From Oscillospiraceae bacterium (lineage in GTDB: Bacteria > Bacillota > Clostridia > Oscillospirales > Acutalibacteraceae), in NCBI GenBank assembly GCA_003499325.1, contig DNIP01000082.1, positions 1 to 14,769 on the forward strand: a stretch of DNA of 14,769 bases. Reading direction: 5' to 3'. The notes beneath the pieces are model-generated. The model made no database searches, was not told where the DNA came from, and saw only the letters and a list, made by a program, of their open reading frames with translations. Of the stretch, positions 12,227 through 14,769 are shown piece after piece (the first letter of the stretch is position 1; each line of letters starts with the position of its first letter). The position numbers were made by a program, and so were the translations under genes.

Positions 12227-14437
12227 ATGAAAACAGTCATCAAGCGTGCTTTGTCAGTCCTTCTGGCGCTGTCGTTGACGGTCGGACTATTCGTGTTCCC
12301 TGTCAGCGCTGTCACAGAGGATGAGGTCATTCTCAATGTGACGCAGGAGGAGATCGAGTCCTACGGCTTCCGTTCGGCGGTGCAAGCCGCGCTGAATGAG
12401 GCGCGGCAGAACGCCACGGCTCAGCTGCCTTATACGGTCGTCGTCCCCGAGGGCGAGTATGCGCTCGATTATGTCCTGCGTATTTACAGCAATACGACGC
12501 TCGATTTGCGCGGCGTCACGCTCACCCGCTCGGGTGCGGGCGCAGGCAATATGCTGCGCGTCGGCGACGAGGACGGCGTCAGCACAGGCGTAACGGGCTA
12601 TGCTTATGAGAACGTACGCGTGTTCGGCGGCGTATTCGACGGCAACTACGGCGAGAATACCATCATCAAAGCCTTCCATACCAAGAGCTTTACGATGGAC
12701 GATGTGACGTTGATGAATGAAAAGGAAGGTCACATGACTGAGTTCGCGGGTGTGGACGGCTTGACCGTCCGCGGCTGTTTCTTTACGGATCAGCAGCTCA
12801 CCCCCGGCAACTACGGCTATGAGGCGATCCAGCTCGATGTGCTCCATCCGTTCCATATCACCAACGGCCGGTGCGAGGATCTGCCTGTCAGCAATGTGCT
12901 GATCGAGAACTGCGTGTTCGAGAATATGCCCCGCGCGATCGGCTCGCATACGGCGGTGCATAACCGTCCGCATAACAATATCACCATCCGCTCCAATGTG
13001 TTCAGTGATATGAGCAGTATTGCGATCCAAGGGCTCAACTGGACGAACGTGACGATCACGAGGAACGTCATCGATAACGCGCCGCGCGGCATTACGCTGT
13101 ATTCCGAGCCCGGCGGCTGTACCTATCTGTCGGGCAAATTAGCCGCAAAGGGCGGCACGCAGAGCCATGCGTCCGACGCGTATCAGGCGCCCGGTAAAGC
13201 CAATATTACGGTTGCCTATAACATTTTGACGAATATCGGCACAAGCGACGACAAGTACGCTTCCTATTCCAGTCAGGGCATCGCCGTGCTGGGTGAGAAG
13301 CTCACCGCAAAATCCCCCGTAGACAGCGGCGATGAAAGCGGCGGTCTGCCTGCGGGCGATTACTACATTGACGGCGCTTCCATCCACGATAACACCATCG
13401 ACGTCCGCGGCAACGGTATCCGCCTGGAGGATGTGCGCAATACATCCGTCACAGACAACGAGATCATCTGCTCCAATAATACCGTCCACAGCGATAATTA
13501 CTACGGTATCGTCGTGCGCGGCAACGCGAGCGCCTCGACTGTCAGCTACAATGTGATCAGCGGCGCCGAGGTCAACGGCATCCAGCTCGACGGCACCAAC
13601 GGCGGCAAGGTCAATAACGTCCGCTTTAACCGCATCTCGAACTGCGGCAAGTACGGCATCGGTATCTATGATATGAGCATCGACAAGATCGACGATAACG
13701 ATATCATGAATACCAAGAATATCGGTCTGTTTGCGGACGGCTCCAAGCTGAGCAACGTCCGCTGGAACCGTATCCGCAACTGCTCGGATTCAGGTATCTG
13801 GCTGACCTCCACCACGACGGCGACCACAGTCAGGAGCAACACGACCGTCAACTGTGCCGACAGCAATTCCTTCGGCAAGAACAGCGCTCAGTCGCATTTT
13901 TCTTCGTCCTCGGCGCTGACCAATTTCTATATCCCTTGGGATGTGACGGATAAGGTCGGCGCGAAGATGGGGGTGGGCTCGATCTTCCATATCGCGCCCG
14001 ATGTGCGCCCCACCAACGCTGTCGCCACCTTCACTTATTCGAGCAGTGATGAGGAGGTTGTCTTGGTCGATCAGGGCGGCATGGTATATGCTGTAGGCGA
14101 GGGTCAGGCTACCATCACCGTCAAATCGAACAACAATATCACAAAGACATATACCGTCACGGTAGAGGGTGACGGTGGGGTAACGCACCTGACCGCCAAG
14201 CCCGCCGCTCCCGTGATCATCCTCGGCGACGCCGACGGCAGCGGCGCGGTTGAATCCATTGATACCGCCATGCTCCTGCGCAGGATCGTGTACATCGACA
14301 CCCCCTTCGATGATGTGACGATCAGCCGCGGCAACGTCAACGGCGACCTGTTCGTCGATGTGATGGACGTCACTTATATCCAGCGGTATCTGGCGCATAT
14401 CGACACACCGTATGCCATTGGTGAAAGGGTCAAATAA
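12227..14437 (+). CDS. Secreted right-handed beta-helix protein with Big_2 and dockerin domains
   Basis: 736 residues from ATG 12227, with GAGGTG 5 nt upstream. An in-frame TTG at 12176 lies inside the promoter and is rejected. Residues 1-28 are a signal peptide. Residues about 45-560 form a parallel beta-helix of the pectate-lyase-like superfamily, shown by many turns of the form NVxIxxNxFxN and GIxLxxxxx (VLIENCVFENM 224-234, ITIRSNVF 252-259, VTITRNVIDN 275-284, SIHDNTIDV 385-393, VRFNRISNC 465-473). The segment EGHMTEFAGVDGLTVRGC (167-184) with EAIQLDV (199-205) carries acidic residues and may form an active site. A Big_2 Ig-like domain covers about 572-647, and the dockerin 666-732. Such helices usually bind, lyse or epimerise polysaccharides; the substrate is not identifiable. 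A cohesin-bound, surface-displayed carbohydrate-active protein is the likely role. Confidence 0.88.
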   Translation: MKTVIKRALSVLLALSLTVGLFVFPVSAVTEDEVILNVTQEEIESYGFRSAVQAALNEARQNATAQLPYTVVVPEGEYALDYVLRIYSNTTLDLRGVTLTRSGAGAGNMLRVGDEDGVSTGVTGYAYENVRVFGGVFDGNYGENTIIKAFHTKSFTMDDVTLMNEKEGHMTEFAGVDGLTVRGCFFTDQQLTPGNYGYEAIQLDVLHPFHITNGRCEDLPVSNVLIENCVFENMPRAIGSHTAVHNRPHNNITIRSNVFSDMSSIAIQGLNWTNVTITRNVIDNAPRGITLYSEPGGCTYLSGKLAAKGGTQSHASDAYQAPGKANITVAYNILTNIGTSDDKYASYSSQGIAVLGEKLTAKSPVDSGDESGGLPAGDYYIDGASIHDNTIDVRGNGIRLEDVRNTSVTDNEIICSNNTVHSDNYYGIVVRGNASASTVSYNVISGAEVNGIQLDGTNGGKVNNVRFNRISNCGKYGIGIYDMSIDKIDDNDIMNTKNIGLFADGSKLSNVRWNRIRNCSDSGIWLTSTTTATTVRSNTTVNCADSNSFGKNSAQSHFSSSSALTNFYIPWDVTDKVGAKMGVGSIFHIAPDVRPTNAVATFTYSSSDEEVVLVDQGGMVYAVGEGQATITVKSNNNITKTYTVTVEGDGGVTHLTAKPAAPVIILGDADGSGAVESIDTAMLLRRIVYIDTPFDDVTISRGNVNGDLFVDVMDVTYIQRYLAHIDTPYAIGERVK

Positions 14438-14456
14438 TTCTGTATAAGAAAATAAG

Positions 14457-14492
14457 CACGTGGGTATGCTTGGTACTCACGTGTTGTTTTTT
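14457..14492 (+). terminator. Terminator of the beta-helix/dockerin gene
   Basis: A 10-bp stem with one G-U pair (CACGTGGGTA at 14457-14466, TACTCACGTG at 14474-14483) and a 7-nt loop, followed by TTGTTTTTTTATC. It lies 20 bases after the stop codon. Confidence 0.88.
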
Positions 14493-14512
14493 TATCAATT
14501 ATCATTTTTTAG

Positions 14513-14769
14513 TTATACGACGCCCCCGCAATAACGCTACAACGCTTCTCGTAGGGCGGGGTTTACTCCCGCCGAGACCTTCCGAGCACTGCCACCCAAA
14601 TGCGGAGCAAATGAAACGACCCGCCGAATGACGGGCGTTTTCTGTATCGAAAACTGTAGATAGGGAAGAAACCTTTCTGCCATGCGGTACGTCATAAATG
14701 CCGTACCCTACAAAACGCACATTTCCTTAACAACCATTGTATTGTGACCAACGCCCTGCCGCGGGAGCA
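14513..14769. repeat. Noncoding region with inverted repeats, probable dispersed repeat copy
   Basis: No credible gene is seen after the terminator. The region holds a stem-loop GGCGGG / CCCGCC (14555-14573) starting in GTAGGGCGGGG, a second one GGTACG / CGTACC (14686-14707), and the inverted pair GTAGGG (14551-14556) and CCCTAC (14706-14711). The window ends in CCGCGGGAGCA, which resembles the beginning of an inverted copy of the 14551-14574 segment. A 72-codon minus-strand frame here has no start signal and looks spurious. Confidence 0.45.

Noticed and set aside
12287..13030. A 247-codon minus-strand frame inside the beta-helix gene
   Set aside because: It is antisense to a gene with a good ribosome site, signal peptide and domain pattern; its own product resembles nothing known.
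14502..14720. A 72-codon minus-strand frame after the last terminator
   Set aside because: It has no ribosome site, a low-complexity sequence full of basic residues, and it spans two inverted repeats; it is better explained as repeat DNA.
1..14769. A cellulosome gene cluster
   Set aside because: Dockerins occur in three proteins, but there is no cohesin, scaffoldin, carbohydrate-binding anchor or clear glycoside hydrolase in the window, and the genes are separate transcription units.

Overview
The window looks like chromosome from an anaerobic gut or rumen clostridium close to Ruminococcus (Oscillospiraceae). The evidence is moderately high GC, Gram-positive Shine-Dalgarno sites and sigma-A promoters, an ECF-type riboflavin uptake gene under an FMN riboswitch, and above all three secreted proteins ending in type I dockerins, the calcium-binding plugs that dock onto cohesin scaffolds. 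No scaffoldin or cohesin is present, and the species assignment is inference.

Layout from left to right: (1) the 3' end of a cation diffusion facilitator (metal efflux) gene; (2) a secreted subtilisin-like protease with a Pro/Thr linker and dockerin, ending at a terminator shared with the convergent ribU; (3) ribU on the minus strand, preceded by a complete promoter, FMN aptamer, terminator and leader; (4) a minus-strand 885-residue secreted protein joining a cysteine-peptidase-like domain, InlB-type repeats, a C-type lectin fold and a dockerin; (5) a minus-strand PCC/DUF296 protein, divergent from (6) an asparagine-synthetase-like gene that lacks the front of its glutaminase domain; (7) about 300 bases of stacked stem-loops and short repeats; (8) a minus-strand ZIP metal transporter; (9) a minus-strand NlpC/P60-like secreted protein with six fibronectin-III-like modules, divergent from (10) a plus-strand beta-helix, Big_2 and dockerin protein; (11) a terminator followed by repeat-like noncoding DNA to the window edge.

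The genes do not form one pathway. The common theme is the cell surface: two peptidase-like proteins and one beta-helix protein share a dockerin subfamily with a conserved PYxxGE tail, and the NlpC/FnIII protein probably acts on the cell wall or outer surface. Between them lie single-gene units for vitamin and metal traffic, each with its own promoter and terminator. I see no rRNA, tRNA, CRISPR, insertion sequence or phage gene, and no clear multi-gene new system. The most unusual items are the glutaminase-less asparagine synthetase homologue, the peptidase-lectin-dockerin architecture, the structured intergenic block at 8000-8303, and the differing recognition residues of the three dockerins.
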